64,000 nt of DNA. Source: Streptomyces sp. AV19 (GTDB lineage Bacteria; Actinomycetota; Actinomycetes; Streptomycetales; Streptomycetaceae). The stretch is taken from contig NZ_JAEAMR010000022.1 in NCBI RefSeq assembly GCF_015999245.1, positions 783,915-847,914 on the forward strand. Reading direction: 5' to 3'. Position numbers and translations under genes: made by a program. Below, one piece after another: positions 17,276 to 24,838 of this stretch; within the stretch, counting starts at the first letter, position 1, and each line of letters opens with the position of its first letter. The notes beneath the pieces were generated by a model. The model was not told where the DNA came from. It saw nothing but the letters and a program-made list of their open reading frames with translations, and ran no database searches.

Positions 17276-17512
17276 ATGGCTGAGCAACGGGATGCACCCC
17301 CGAACGGCACGCTTGTTGTGGATGAGCGCTCCGACAAGGTCGGCGTCGTCATGGGTCACGAGGGCCCGAACCTTCAGCTCCGCCCGCCTCGTGGTGGGCG
17401 TGGGTGGGAAGCGCGGCCGAGTGCGGTGAGAGTGGCTACCGCCGACGAGCAGAGGACGGCGGATGTCGCTGTCGGCCGGGATGGCAGCCTCCCGGGGAAC
17501 GCCTGTGAGTGA
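17276..17512 (+). CDS. Small hypothetical protein of XRE cluster
   Basis: 78 residues starting MAEQRDAPPNGTLVVDERSD, with a central KVGVVMGHEGPNLQLRPPRGG. That pattern (short beta-rich, G-x-E-G-P) recurs in Streptomyces proteins encoded beside XRE regulators; I know no function. The stop overlaps the start of the next gene in GTGAGTGA. Divergent from the XRE regulator. Confidence 0.6.
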   Translation: MAEQRDAPPNGTLVVDERSDKVGVVMGHEGPNLQLRPPRGGRGWEARPSAVRVATADEQRTADVAVGRDGSLPGNACE

Positions 17513-17729
17513 TCTGCGCCCCGCATACCGGTTCCCCCGCCCCCTGGTCGGCGTGACCCGGCTGCCGGACACCACGCCGCACACCTACCGCACGTGCCCG
17601 AAGTGCCTGGTCATCCACAAGGGGATTGGTCTCGCGTTGCGCGCCCGGGACCAGGACACCGCCGACCGGCTCCGCGCCGAGCTCGGCACCCATCAGCAGA
17701 GCGATCCGCACAAGGAGCACGCGCCGTGA
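17505..17729 (+). CDS. Small CxxC protein of XRE cluster
   Basis: 74 residues from a GTG inside the end of the previous gene. Contains HTYRTCPKCLVIHKG, a single CxxC, then a helical, charged tail (DQDTADRLRAELG). One CxxC alone cannot bind zinc with four ligands, unless it pairs with the next gene's product, which has a CAVC. The overlap with both neighbours (GTGAGTGA before, GTGA after) implies translational coupling. Function unknown. Confidence 0.6.
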   Translation: MSDLRPAYRFPRPLVGVTRLPDTTPHTYRTCPKCLVIHKGIGLALRARDQDTADRLRAELGTHQQSDPHKEHAP

Positions 17730-17911
17730 TCCTTCTGCCGCACAGCAGCGGACCCACGGCCATGCCGGTGCCGGTCGAGGGCTGCGCCGTTTGCGTCCGG
17801 CTCGACAGTGCATGGCGAGCAGCGTGGAAGCGGGGCGACCGGGAGTCGGCCGGGAAGTTCGCCGACGGGTTCGTCAAGCATCACGGGAGGAAGCACCCGG
17901 GGGCGTGGTGA
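17726..17911 (+). CDS. Small protein with CxxC, third of the coupled set
   Basis: 61 residues, GTG overlapping the previous TGA. Reads PVEGCAVCVRLDSAWRAAW, then a basic helix RGDRESAGKFADGFVKHHG. Similar tiny proteins follow the CxxC gene in other Streptomyces XRE loci. The CxxC could complete a zinc site with its neighbour's CxxC; this is a guess from the sequences. Confidence 0.55.
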   Translation: MILLPHSSGPTAMPVPVEGCAVCVRLDSAWRAAWKRGDRESAGKFADGFVKHHGRKHPGAW

Positions 17912-18383
17912 CCACCGGAACGGGTGATCAGCAAATCGCCGGGGCGCGGCGTTCGTCCTCGCTCTGGTGCTCCTCGTAGTCCTGGTGGCGCTGCTCGTGC
18001 TCGTCCTCCAGCCCCCGCCTCTCTGGGATACGGCCAAAGGGCCGGCGGAACCGCCCGGCCGGTCCATTGCATCCCTCCGGGGACCGGCCGGCCCCCCTTT
18101 CGGGCTGTACGGGGGGACAGCCCGAAAGGCTCCCAAGACTCCGCCCCGCCGGTTGACGTTGGCCGCCCGCAGTGGGGCGGGAAGCACCCAGCCCGGCCGT
18201 CCGGTTGAGGCCCGGCAGCCGGGCGGGTGCACCACGGCAGACAGGTTTCACGTTCCATCCCCAACCCGATACAACCAAGGGAGGGCCCGTCATGGGCAAC
18301 GACACCCCCGGTCTAGGAGCCTTGAGCACCGGGCCGGGGCGCCCTGCCGTCGGCCCTGAACGAACTATGGGAGTGCGGCCGGT
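17912..18383. other. Gene-poor stretch in accessory region
   Basis: No complete gene. One frame from about 17950 gives a membrane-like segment (AFVLALVLLVVLVALLVLVL) followed by a proline-rich tail, but it has no start codon; a GTG with plausible coding (VISKSPGRG) lies one frame away. This suggests a small membrane protein broken by a frameshift. A strong AAGGGAGGGCCCGTC precedes an ATG at 18292 (MGNDTPGLGALSTG), perhaps the start of another lost gene. Confidence 0.4.
18096..18129. terminator. Perfect 13-bp inverted repeat
   Basis: CCTTTCGGGCTGT, an 8-base loop, then ACAGCCCGAAAGG. Probably a rho-independent-like terminator after the small genes, or a structural element of the decayed mobile element. 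No T-run follows, which is normal for Streptomyces. Confidence 0.6.
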
Positions 18384-18578
18384 TCAGCCATCACCTGCAA
18401 GCGGGGGCTGTTCCTCGACGAATGACCCTATGCCGGACGTCGTGCCGATCACACCCTCTTCCCGCAGCGCTCGGGTCGTCTCCCGAATGATGTCCCGGTT
18501 GACGCCGAATTCACAGGCGAGCTGCACCTCTGAGATCAAATGGTGTGACACTCGCCGCTGTTGATTCGCGCGCGCCAT
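18384..18578 (-). pseudogene. GntR-family regulator remnant
   Basis: 64 residues from ATG 18578. The core SEVQLACEFGVNRDIIRETT followed by RALREEGVIGTTSGIGSFV is the second half of a GntR winged helix. The first helices, which normally precede PSEVQLA, are missing: MARANQQRRVSHHLI runs straight into SEVQ. GntR repressors (KorSA type) are standard parts of actinomycete integrative elements. The gene was likely trimmed by a deletion. Confidence 0.65.
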
Positions 18579-18587
18579 CTTCCGCTC

Positions 18588-18735
18588 CGAAGAAGTGCAA
18601 GAACTCACCTCGAATCAGCTGGACCACTGGTCGTCCGCCGCGTTCGTCGAGATCGGCTACGACTACCCGAACGGGCACGCCAACGATCAGTTCGAACAGC
18701 TCGCGCACGCCCGCCGGACGGGGGTGTCCGCATGA
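18588..18735 (+). pseudogene. 3' fragment of an unknown accessory gene
   Basis: An open frame with good codon bias, without a start, ending in TGA at 18733-18735. It reads SNQLDHWSSAAFVEIGYDYP then NGHANDQFEQLAHARRTGVSA. It begins only about 10 bases from the start of the GntR remnant, which faces the other way, so a deletion junction lies here. The stop overlaps the ATG of the next frame (ATGA), showing that the two once formed an operon. Confidence 0.5.
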
Positions 18736-19394
18736 GCCTCGCCGACCGCATCCCCGTGGATGCCCCGGCCGTCCGCCCTGCCGTCCGCTGCTGCATCTGC
18801 GGAACCAAGACCGTCGCACCCGTAGAGATCGGCTGCGCAGAACGCGCAAGCGGCCCCGATGTCCCCCTGCACGCCTGCCCCAATTGTGCGGCCGGCCCCG
18901 GCGACCACGGCCTGACCGATGTGGAGGGCACGGTGAGCGCCAAGCCTCCGAACACCTACGTGAGGCCGGCCGTCTGCCTTCCCTTTGGTGTGATTCACGC
19001 CCTTGCCGCCCGGAAGAGTCCAGTTGCTCCCGCCCTTCGGTGGTACGTGGCGGGCGAGCAGCACCCGTCCGTCTTCGATACACACGGCGTACGCCGCCAA
19101 CCGGAAACTCATCCCCGCATCTCCCGCCGGACCCTATCCAACGTCCAAGATCCGCGCATCGCTACGCGGAGTGGAGCCAGATCAACTTCTTACGCGCTGG
19201 AGCTACTTCTGTTCCGTGTGATGGAGCCCAAAGAAGTGCTCACGAACAACGCGGCAGTACATCCGCAAAGGCCGATTGGCTCATCCGGCAGCACAACCGC
19301 GACGCGTGGGCGACAGAACCGCGCCGGACGCTGGGTGCACATCGGCAGGCGCTCCTGTTCCGGAAGCAACGCCATCCCAGAAGTCCCCGTGTGA
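18732..19394 (+). pseudogene. Zinc-ribbon protein fragment, fused to noncoding sequence
   Basis: Starts MSLADRIPVDAPAVRPAVRC. Residues 20-60 carry CCICGTKTVAP and HACPNCAAG, two CxxC knuckles with a helix between, a small zinc ribbon. Codon bias is good to about 18975. Beyond that the frame continues to 19394, but it is antisense to a NUDIX fragment and loses coding character. The genuine gene was probably short and has been joined to foreign sequence. Confidence 0.45.
19002..19112 (-). pseudogene. NUDIX hydrolase 5' fragment
   Basis: MSFRLAAYAVCIEDGRVLLA, RHVPPKGGSNWTLPGGKG: the first strands of a NUDIX fold up to just before the GX5EX7REUXEEXGU box. The box itself is missing. NUDIX proteins (Pif in pSAM2) accompany actinomycete integrative elements, in keeping with the integrase and GntR remnants nearby. 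Confidence 0.65.
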
Positions 19395-19437
19395 TCCGAC
19401 GACATGGCCCCGATCAACGAAGAGCACGACAAGTAGC

Positions 19438-19503
19438 CCCTGCGGAAACGGTGAAAGGGCGGGGCGGGGGATCGGCCCGGCGGCGAAGCCGCCGCCCACC
19501 GAG
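19438..19503. repeat. Dispersed repeat, short copy E
   Basis: CGGAAACGGTGAAAGGGCGG followed by a CGGCGAAGCCGCCG hairpin. It is the right-hand end of the element seen in full at 9197-9410, here just past the end of the GNAT gene and at the right border of the decayed accessory region. Confidence 0.7.
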
Positions 19504-19523
19504 CCCCTTACAGCCAGCCCCCC

Positions 19524-20039
19524 TTACGGCCTCCCGGTCACCACACCGCCAGGCCACGTGATCTCGTAGTACCTGACCCGGGCATCCTCCCCCACAGCCC
19601 GCATCCCGGCCCTTGCCATGACCCGTTGAGAAGCAACGTTGTCGAGATCGGCGTCACCCTTGACGCACACGACGCCGTGCTCCCGGGCGAGCGCGAGCAG
19701 CCCGCGCAGCGCCTCCGTGGCGTACCCCTTCCCCCGCGCCGGGGCGACGACGCCGTAGCCGATCGTCACGGTGCGCTCCGCGCCGGGCGGGCGGTGGAAG
19801 CCCAGGCTGCCTATCACGAGGCCGTCGGAGCGCCGGCGGATCTCGTAGTCGCCGAAGGGCCGGGGGTCGCCCGTGGCCGCGCAGTGGTCGAGGAAGTCCC
19901 GGGCCGACTCCACGTCGCCGTCGGTGGGGTAGCCGGGTGCCCAGCGGTCGTCGGCGGCCGGGCGGCGGGCCACGAGGCGGCGGGCATCGTCGGCGGTCAG
20001 GGGGTGGAGCACGAGCCGCTCCGTCACAAGATCGTCCAT
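19524..20039 (-). CDS. GNAT-family N-acetyltransferase
   Basis: 171 residues from MDDLVTERLVLHPL (ATG 20039); an in-frame ATG lies at 20057. RimJ/RimL-like layout: LVTERLVLHPLT, IGSLGFHRPPG, and the acetyl-CoA loop GYGVVAPARGKGYATEALRG. It ends with NVASQRVMARAGMRAVGE. The acceptor is unknown. A paralogue of the same subfamily lies at 35973-36473. A hairpin at 20067-20102 separates it from the upstream ABC permease gene. Confidence 0.85.
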   Translation of the reverse strand: MDDLVTERLVLHPLTADDARRLVARRPAADDRWAPGYPTDGDVESARDFLDHCAATGDPRPFGDYEIRRRSDGLVIGSLGFHRPPGAERTVTIGYGVVAPARGKGYATEALRGLLALAREHGVVCVKGDADLDNVASQRVMARAGMRAVGEDARVRYYEITWPGGVVTGRP

Positions 20040-20066
20040 GGTCGACTGGCGTACCATTCCGCGACG

Positions 20067-20102
20067 GGAGCGCGCACCTGGTTTACGAAGTGCGCAACTC
20101 CC
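20067..20102. terminator. Stem-loop between ABC permease and GNAT genes
   Basis: GGGAGCGCGCAC at 20067-20078 pairs with GTGCGCAACTCCC at 20090-20102, with one bulge. It lies after the permease stop on the minus strand, so it could end that transcript and isolate the GNAT gene. Confidence 0.45.
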
Positions 20103-20133
20103 GTACCGGAAGCGGCTGTTCAGCCTCCGCGGC

Positions 20134-22677
20134 TCACTGGCGCACGGCCCCGGCGGCCAGCGGGCCGCGTCGGAGCAGCGCCCGGGTCGGCAGGCCCGTG
20201 GCGGCGAGGACGAGGAGGACGGTCGCGGCGGCCAGCGGCAGGGCCGTGCCGGCCGGGACGTACGGGCCGGATCCGGTGACGCCGCGGGTGATCGGCACCA
20301 GGGTCGTCCAGGCGATGGCGCCGCCCACGAGGAGTCCGGTGACGGCGACCAGCAGCGCCTCCCAGCGCATCATGCCGCGCACCTGGCGGCGCGTGGTGCC
20401 GGACAGTCGCAGCAGGGCGACCTCGCGGCGGCGGTCGAGCACGGTCATGACCAGGGTGTTGGCCGCGGCGACGGCGGCGAAGCCGCCGAGCACGGCCGCC
20501 ATGACGGTGTTCGCCCAGGCGTTGAGCTCCTGGTCCCGGTCGGCCCGGGCGGCGAAGCCCGCGGCGTCGGTGACGGTGCTGCCGGGGGTGCCGAGCGCGG
20601 TCAGTCGCCGGGCGACGGCGGCGCGGTCGGCGCCGGGTGCGTCCCGGACGAGGACCTGGGAGTCGAGGGCGGCGGAGACGTGCCCGGCGACGGCGGCCCG
20701 GGGCAGCAGGATCTCGCCGAGGCCCAGGCCCCGTTCGTAGGTGGCGACGAGCTTCGGCCGGACGCGGGTGCCGTCGCCCAGCCAGAGCGGGACGGTGTCC
20801 CCCGGCTTCGCGTGGAGGCCGCGGGCGAGCGAGGCGTCGAGGGCGACGGTGCCCGGGGAGGTGCCCAGGGCGGCGAGGGAGCCGCTCTCGACCCCGAGGT
20901 CGAGCACCCGGGCCAGCTTCGCCGGGTCGCCGGAGACGCCGAGGACGGTGGACGGCAGCAGGACGTCGCCGGATCGGTGGACGGCACCGGTGCGCAGGAC
21001 GCCGACGGCGGCCTCCACGCCCGGGACGCGGGCGGCCCGGGCGGCGGTGGAGGCGGGCAGGCCCGCCCCGCCGGGGGCAAGGACGTGGTCGGCGACGACG
21101 CTGCTGCGGACGTGGGCGTCGGCGACGTGCCGGATGGTGCTCTGCAGGAAGACGAGCGTGCCGCAGAAGGCGGTCACCATGGCGATCGGGGTGATGGCGG
21201 AGGCCAGCCGGCGGGCGTGCGCCCGGGTGTTGTCGGCGGCCAGCGACCCGGACGCGCCGGCGGAACGGAGGGGCAGGCCGAGGAGCGTCGCGCACAGCCA
21301 GGTGAGCGGCGGGCCGAGGAGGGCGACGGCCAGCAGGAAGCACATGACGACGCCGAGGGCGGTGTTGGCCGCGTTGTCGCCGTCCTGTCCGGCGGCGAGT
21401 CCGGCGAGGGTGACGCCGCCGGCCGCGGCGGCCAGTCCGAGGACGGTGCGGATCAGGCCGGGGCGGTTGCGTTCGACGGCGGCCTCGCCCAGCGCGAGGC
21501 CGGGGCGGAGCTTGGCCGGGCGGCGGGCGGCGGCGTAGCCGGCGATCAGCGCGGACACCAGGTTGGCGCCGATCGCGGTGACCATGGGCACCGCGCCGAT
21601 GTCGAGGGAGACCTGTTCGGGGATGGCGCCCCGGTCCACGAGCTGGTCGAACCACCAGGAGGCCAGGGCCAGGCCGGGGAGGATCCCGAGGACGCCCGCG
21701 ACCGGGGCGACGATCATCGCCTCGGTGGCGACGGTGCGGCGGATCTGCCGCGGGGTGGCGCCGATGGCCCGGAGGAGGGCGAACTCGCGGGAGCGCTGGC
21801 CGGTGGCCAGGGCGACGGTGCCCATGACGACGAAGACGGCGGTCATGGCGGCGATGCCGCCGAAGGACCCGCCGAGCCCGCTCAGCAGGGTCTTCGCCTC
21901 GGTCAGGCCCGGCTCCTCGGCCCGGCCCCGGGCATCGCCGGTCAGCACCCGGGCGTCGTCGCCGACGGCCCGGCGGACCTCGTCGGCGAGCGCGGTGCCG
22001 GTGACTCCGGGGCGGGCGCGGACGGCGATGGCGTCCGCCGTGCCCGGGTGCCCGGAGAGCCGGTCGGCCGTGCGGCCGGCGAACCAGGCGGTCGCGCCGC
22101 CGGTCCCCGCCGGGGCGAGGCCGGAGACACGGTAGGTGGCGGTGCCGCCGGGGGCGACGAGCGCGACGCGGTCGCCGGTGGCCAGGTGCGCGGCGCGGGC
22201 GGAGGCGGCGTCCAGGACGACCTCGCCGGCGCGCGGGGCGCGGCCCTCGGCCAGGGCGGCGGTGCCGGCGGCCGTGTCGAGGCCGGCGGTCGCGTAGGGC
22301 CGTCCGGTCCAGGCCGTCCGGGGGTTCCCGGCGCCGGGCTGGACGGGGAAGGAGAGGTCGGGCACCGCCGCGGCCACGCCGGGCCGGGCCTTGATCTTCG
22401 CGGCCAGCGACGCGTCGACGCGGGCCCGGTCGGGCAGCGCGGCCTCGGAGGTGGTGCGGCTGTCGCCCCGGCCGGTGGTGATCCGCACGTGGGTGTCCCC
22501 GGCGACCACCACGGGGGTGTGCTGGTAGCGCACGGGGGCGATGTGCGCGGTGATGCCGGTCTGCAGCAGGACGCCGCAGGCGGTGATGATCGCGGCGCTG
22601 AACAGCAGCGCGACGAGGCTGCCCGCGAACGAGGCGGGCCGGAAGCGCACGGAAGCCCGTGCGAGGCCGTTCGTCAT
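20134..22677 (-). CDS. FtsX/MacB-type ABC transporter permease
   Basis: 847 residues. It has the duplicated FtsX layout: N-terminal helix (FAGSLVALLFSAAIITACGVL), a large extracytoplasmic domain, then three-helix FtsX blocks (TGQRSREFALLRAIGATPRQIR in the first, LDRRREVALLRLSGTTRRQV in the second). The ATG overlaps the stop of the ATPase gene (ATGA), giving coupled translation. Such permeases often export lipids or peptides, or sense antimicrobials; the substrate is not shown. Confidence 0.88.
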   Translation of the reverse strand: MTNGLARASVRFRPASFAGSLVALLFSAAIITACGVLLQTGITAHIAPVRYQHTPVVVAGDTHVRITTGRGDSRTTSEAALPDRARVDASLAAKIKARPGVAAAVPDLSFPVQPGAGNPRTAWTGRPYATAGLDTAAGTAALAEGRAPRAGEVVLDAASARAAHLATGDRVALVAPGGTATYRVSGLAPAGTGGATAWFAGRTADRLSGHPGTADAIAVRARPGVTGTALADEVRRAVGDDARVLTGDARGRAEEPGLTEAKTLLSGLGGSFGGIAAMTAVFVVMGTVALATGQRSREFALLRAIGATPRQIRRTVATEAMIVAPVAGVLGILPGLALASWWFDQLVDRGAIPEQVSLDIGAVPMVTAIGANLVSALIAGYAAARRPAKLRPGLALGEAAVERNRPGLIRTVLGLAAAAGGVTLAGLAAGQDGDNAANTALGVVMCFLLAVALLGPPLTWLCATLLGLPLRSAGASGSLAADNTRAHARRLASAITPIAMVTAFCGTLVFLQSTIRHVADAHVRSSVVADHVLAPGGAGLPASTAARAARVPGVEAAVGVLRTGAVHRSGDVLLPSTVLGVSGDPAKLARVLDLGVESGSLAALGTSPGTVALDASLARGLHAKPGDTVPLWLGDGTRVRPKLVATYERGLGLGEILLPRAAVAGHVSAALDSQVLVRDAPGADRAAVARRLTALGTPGSTVTDAAGFAARADRDQELNAWANTVMAAVLGGFAAVAAANTLVMTVLDRRREVALLRLSGTTRRQVRGMMRWEALLVAVTGLLVGGAIAWTTLVPITRGVTGSGPYVPAGTALPLAAATVLLVLAATGLPTRALLRRGPLAAGAVRQ

Positions 22678-23483
22678 GCGGCCGTCCCCGTTCCGGCGAG
22701 GCGGCCGCCGTGCGCGGCGGTGAGCGCGACCATCCGGTCGGCGACGGTCTGCGGGTCGGGCCGCGTCAGCTCGCCGGCGAGGAGGCCGTCGGCGAGGAAG
22801 AGCACCCGGTCGGCGTGCGAGGCGGCCACCGGGTCGTGGGTGACCATGACGACGGTGGCGCCGAGCGCGTCGACGGCCCGTCGCAGCAGGCCGAGGACCT
22901 CCTGGGCGGAGCGGGTGTCCAGCGCGCCGGTCGGCTCGTCGGCGAACACCACCTCGGGCCGGGTGACCAGCGCCCGGGCGATCGCGACCCGCTGCTGCTG
23001 CCCGCCCGAGAGCTGGCCGGGCCGGCGCCTGCCGTGCCCCTCCAGCCCCACCTCGGCCAGCAGCTCCTGGGCCCGGCGCCGGTCCTGGCGCTCGCCGGCG
23101 AGGCGCTGCGGGAGCAGGACGTTCTGCAGCACGGTCAGCGAGGGCAGCAGGTTGAAGGACTGGAAGACGAAGCCGACGCGGCTGCGCCGCAGCTTGGTCA
23201 GCCGGTCCTCGTTCAGCCCGGTGATGTCCTGCCCGCCCAGCAGCACCTGCCCGTCGCTGGGCCGGTCCAGCCCGGCGGCGCACTGCAGGAACGTGCTCTT
23301 GCCGGACCCGGACGGGCCCATCACCGCGGTGAAGCTGCCGCGCGGCAGCGCGAGGTCCACGCCCCGCAGGGCCTGGACGGCGCCCTCGCCGCGGCCGTAG
23401 GCGCGCCGCACGGCGCGTAGCTCGACCGCGGGGCCGTGCCCCGGGTACTGCTGGGTGGGTACGCGGTCGCGGCGCGACGCCAT
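22674..23483 (-). CDS. ABC transporter ATP-binding protein (MacB/LolD type)
   Basis: 269 residues from ATG 23483, which has GGAAGGGACACC upstream. Walker A GPSGSGKST, signature LSGGQQQRVAIARAL, Walker B VVFADEPTGALD, H-loop MVTHDP. The LDTRSAQEVLGLLRRAV segment is typical for partners of FtsX-like permeases. Forms a unit with the permease gene that follows with a 4-base overlap. Confidence 0.92.
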   Translation of the reverse strand: MASRRDRVPTQQYPGHGPAVELRAVRRAYGRGEGAVQALRGVDLALPRGSFTAVMGPSGSGKSTFLQCAAGLDRPSDGQVLLGGQDITGLNEDRLTKLRRSRVGFVFQSFNLLPSLTVLQNVLLPQRLAGERQDRRRAQELLAEVGLEGHGRRRPGQLSGGQQQRVAIARALVTRPEVVFADEPTGALDTRSAQEVLGLLRRAVDALGATVVMVTHDPVAASHADRVLFLADGLLAGELTRPDPQTVADRMVALTAAHGGRLAGTGTAA

Positions 23484-23619
23484 GGTGTCCCTTCCTTCGT
23501 CGGTCATCGTGCGTATGACGGTAGGAAAGGCCAGGTCAGCGGGGAATGGTGGCAGCCGGGCAGTGCGGGGTGGGGTTTTCCCCCGGTCTCCCCGGCGAGG
23601 GTGCCGGCGGGGCCGGCTC

Positions 23620-24111
23620 CTATGAGGCGACGGGTGAGGCGACGGGCATCAGCCGGCCGCCGGTCAGCCGGACGAGCTCGTCGGCGGTGGTCGGGAAGAC
23701 GGTGTGCGGGGTGCCTCCGGCGGCCCAGACCTCGTCGTAGTCGGCCAGCGCCTCGTCCACGACCGCGGGCAGCCGCCGGGGGTGGCCGACGGGGGCCACG
23801 CCGCCGATCGCCTGCCCGGTGGCCTCGCGCACCTGCTCCGGGGTGGCGCGGAGCAGCGGCCCCCGGCCGAGGCGGGCGGCGAGGGCGGCGGTGTCCACCC
23901 GGTGCCGGCCGCTGGTCATGACGAGGACCGGCTCGCCGTCGGAGACGAACACCAGGCTGTTGGCGATGGCCCCGACCGGGCAGCCGAGGGCCTCGGCTGC
24001 CCGGTCGGCGGTGCGTGCCGACGCGGACAGCTCGCGGATCCGTCCGGGGACCGCCGCGGCCTCGAGGGCGCGGGCGACCGGTTCGCTCCGGGCGGGCAGG
24101 GGGGAGGACAT
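23620..24111 (-). CDS. YbaK/ProX-type aminoacyl-tRNA deacylase
   Basis: 163 residues, ATG behind TAAGGAGCGACCCGC. The fold is recognised by CPVGAIANSLVFVSDGEP and LVMTSGRHRVD, then GGVAPVGHP and ALADYDEVWAAGGTPHTVF near the end. The family edits mischarged tRNA (Cys or Ala on tRNA-Pro). The catalytic lysine of E. coli YbaK is Asn here (AIANSL), a state I believe is common in actinobacterial relatives, so the reaction may differ. Divergent from the XRE-cupin regulator. Confidence 0.85.
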   Translation of the reverse strand: MSSPLPARSEPVARALEAAAVPGRIRELSASARTADRAAEALGCPVGAIANSLVFVSDGEPVLVMTSGRHRVDTAALAARLGRGPLLRATPEQVREATGQAIGGVAPVGHPRRLPAVVDEALADYDEVWAAGGTPHTVFPTTADELVRLTGGRLMPVASPVAS

Positions 24112-24140
24112 GCGGGTCGCTCCTTACGTAGACGCCAAAA

Positions 24141-24158
24141 CGTTCTGTATATAGAACG
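24141..24158. promoter_or_regulatory. Near-perfect palindrome in divergent promoter region
   Basis: CGTTCTGTATATAGAACG: 6-base arms CGTTCT/AGAACG round an AT-rich centre that could be a -10 element. It lies 30 bases before the YbaK-type gene and 70 before the XRE-cupin gene. The placement suggests that the XRE-cupin protein binds it to control both. Confidence 0.6.
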
Positions 24159-24227
24159 CTAGGGGCGGGGAAGGTACCCGGTCAACGGAAATTCCGGGCC
24201 GGGGGCGACGGAAGCGGAGGCAGGGCC

Positions 24228-24785
24228 ATGGCGGAAACGGAAGCGGGAGCGGCGGAGCTCGCCGGACGGGTGGGGCGCCGGCTGCGGGAGCTGCGGTCCG
24301 GGCGGGGGCTGTCGCTGTCGGAGCTGGCCCGCCGGTCGGGCATCGGCAAGGGCACGCTCTCGGAGCTGGAGAGCGGCCGGCGCAACCCGACGCTGGAGAC
24401 CCTCTACGCGCTGACGACCGCCCTGTCGGCCCCGCTCAGCGCCCTGCTGTCCCCGGCCGGGGGCCGGGAGACGGTGTCCGGCGGCGCCGTGGACGCGGTC
24501 CTCACCGACCGGCACGAGGACGCCTCGGCCGTCACGGAGGTCTTCCGGATCCGGATCCGTGCCGGGTCGGCCCAGGAATCGGCGGCCCACGCCCCGGGCA
24601 CCCGGGAGCACATCGTCGTCCTCGGCGGCACCGCCCGCGTCGGCGAGGCAGCGTCCCCGCTCACGGTCGGCCCGGGCGGGCACGGCGCCTGGGCGGCGGA
24701 CGTCCCGCACCTGTACGCCGCGCCCGACGGGGACGTGGAGGCCGTTCTGGTCGTGCGGTACGCGGCCGCCGCCCCGGGCGGCTGA
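24228..24785 (+). CDS. XRE regulator with C-terminal cupin
   Basis: 185 residues. Helix-turn-helix at about residues 13-65 (RLRELRSGRGLSLSELARRS, GIGKGTLSELESGRRNPTLE). Residues 90-180 form a small beta barrel (HAPGTREHIVVLGGTARVG, GPGGHGAWAADVPHLYAA), the cupin that senses a small ligand in this family. Divergent YbaK genes are frequent partners and suggest amino-acid-linked control. A palindrome at 24141-24158 is a likely operator. Confidence 0.88.
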   Translation: MAETEAGAAELAGRVGRRLRELRSGRGLSLSELARRSGIGKGTLSELESGRRNPTLETLYALTTALSAPLSALLSPAGGRETVSGGAVDAVLTDRHEDASAVTEVFRIRIRAGSAQESAAHAPGTREHIVVLGGTARVGEAASPLTVGPGGHGAWAADVPHLYAAPDGDVEAVLVVRYAAAAPGG

Positions 24786-24838
24786 TCCACCCGCGCGCTT
24801 GACCTGCGAAACTCCGTCGCGCGCCGGACCATCGAGAC

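Noticed and set aside
17912..18360. Frame with a strong hydrophobic stretch as a complete membrane protein
   Set aside because: No start codon in frame before the helix; a likely start is in another frame, so it is described as a broken gene only.
15185..19503. Search for a tRNA gene as attachment site of the decayed element
   Set aside because: No cloverleaf or T-loop consensus could be recognised in or next to the region.
20038..23400. 1120-codon open frame on the plus strand
   Set aside because: Exactly covers the ABC permease and ATPase genes on the minus strand and has no recognisable domain.
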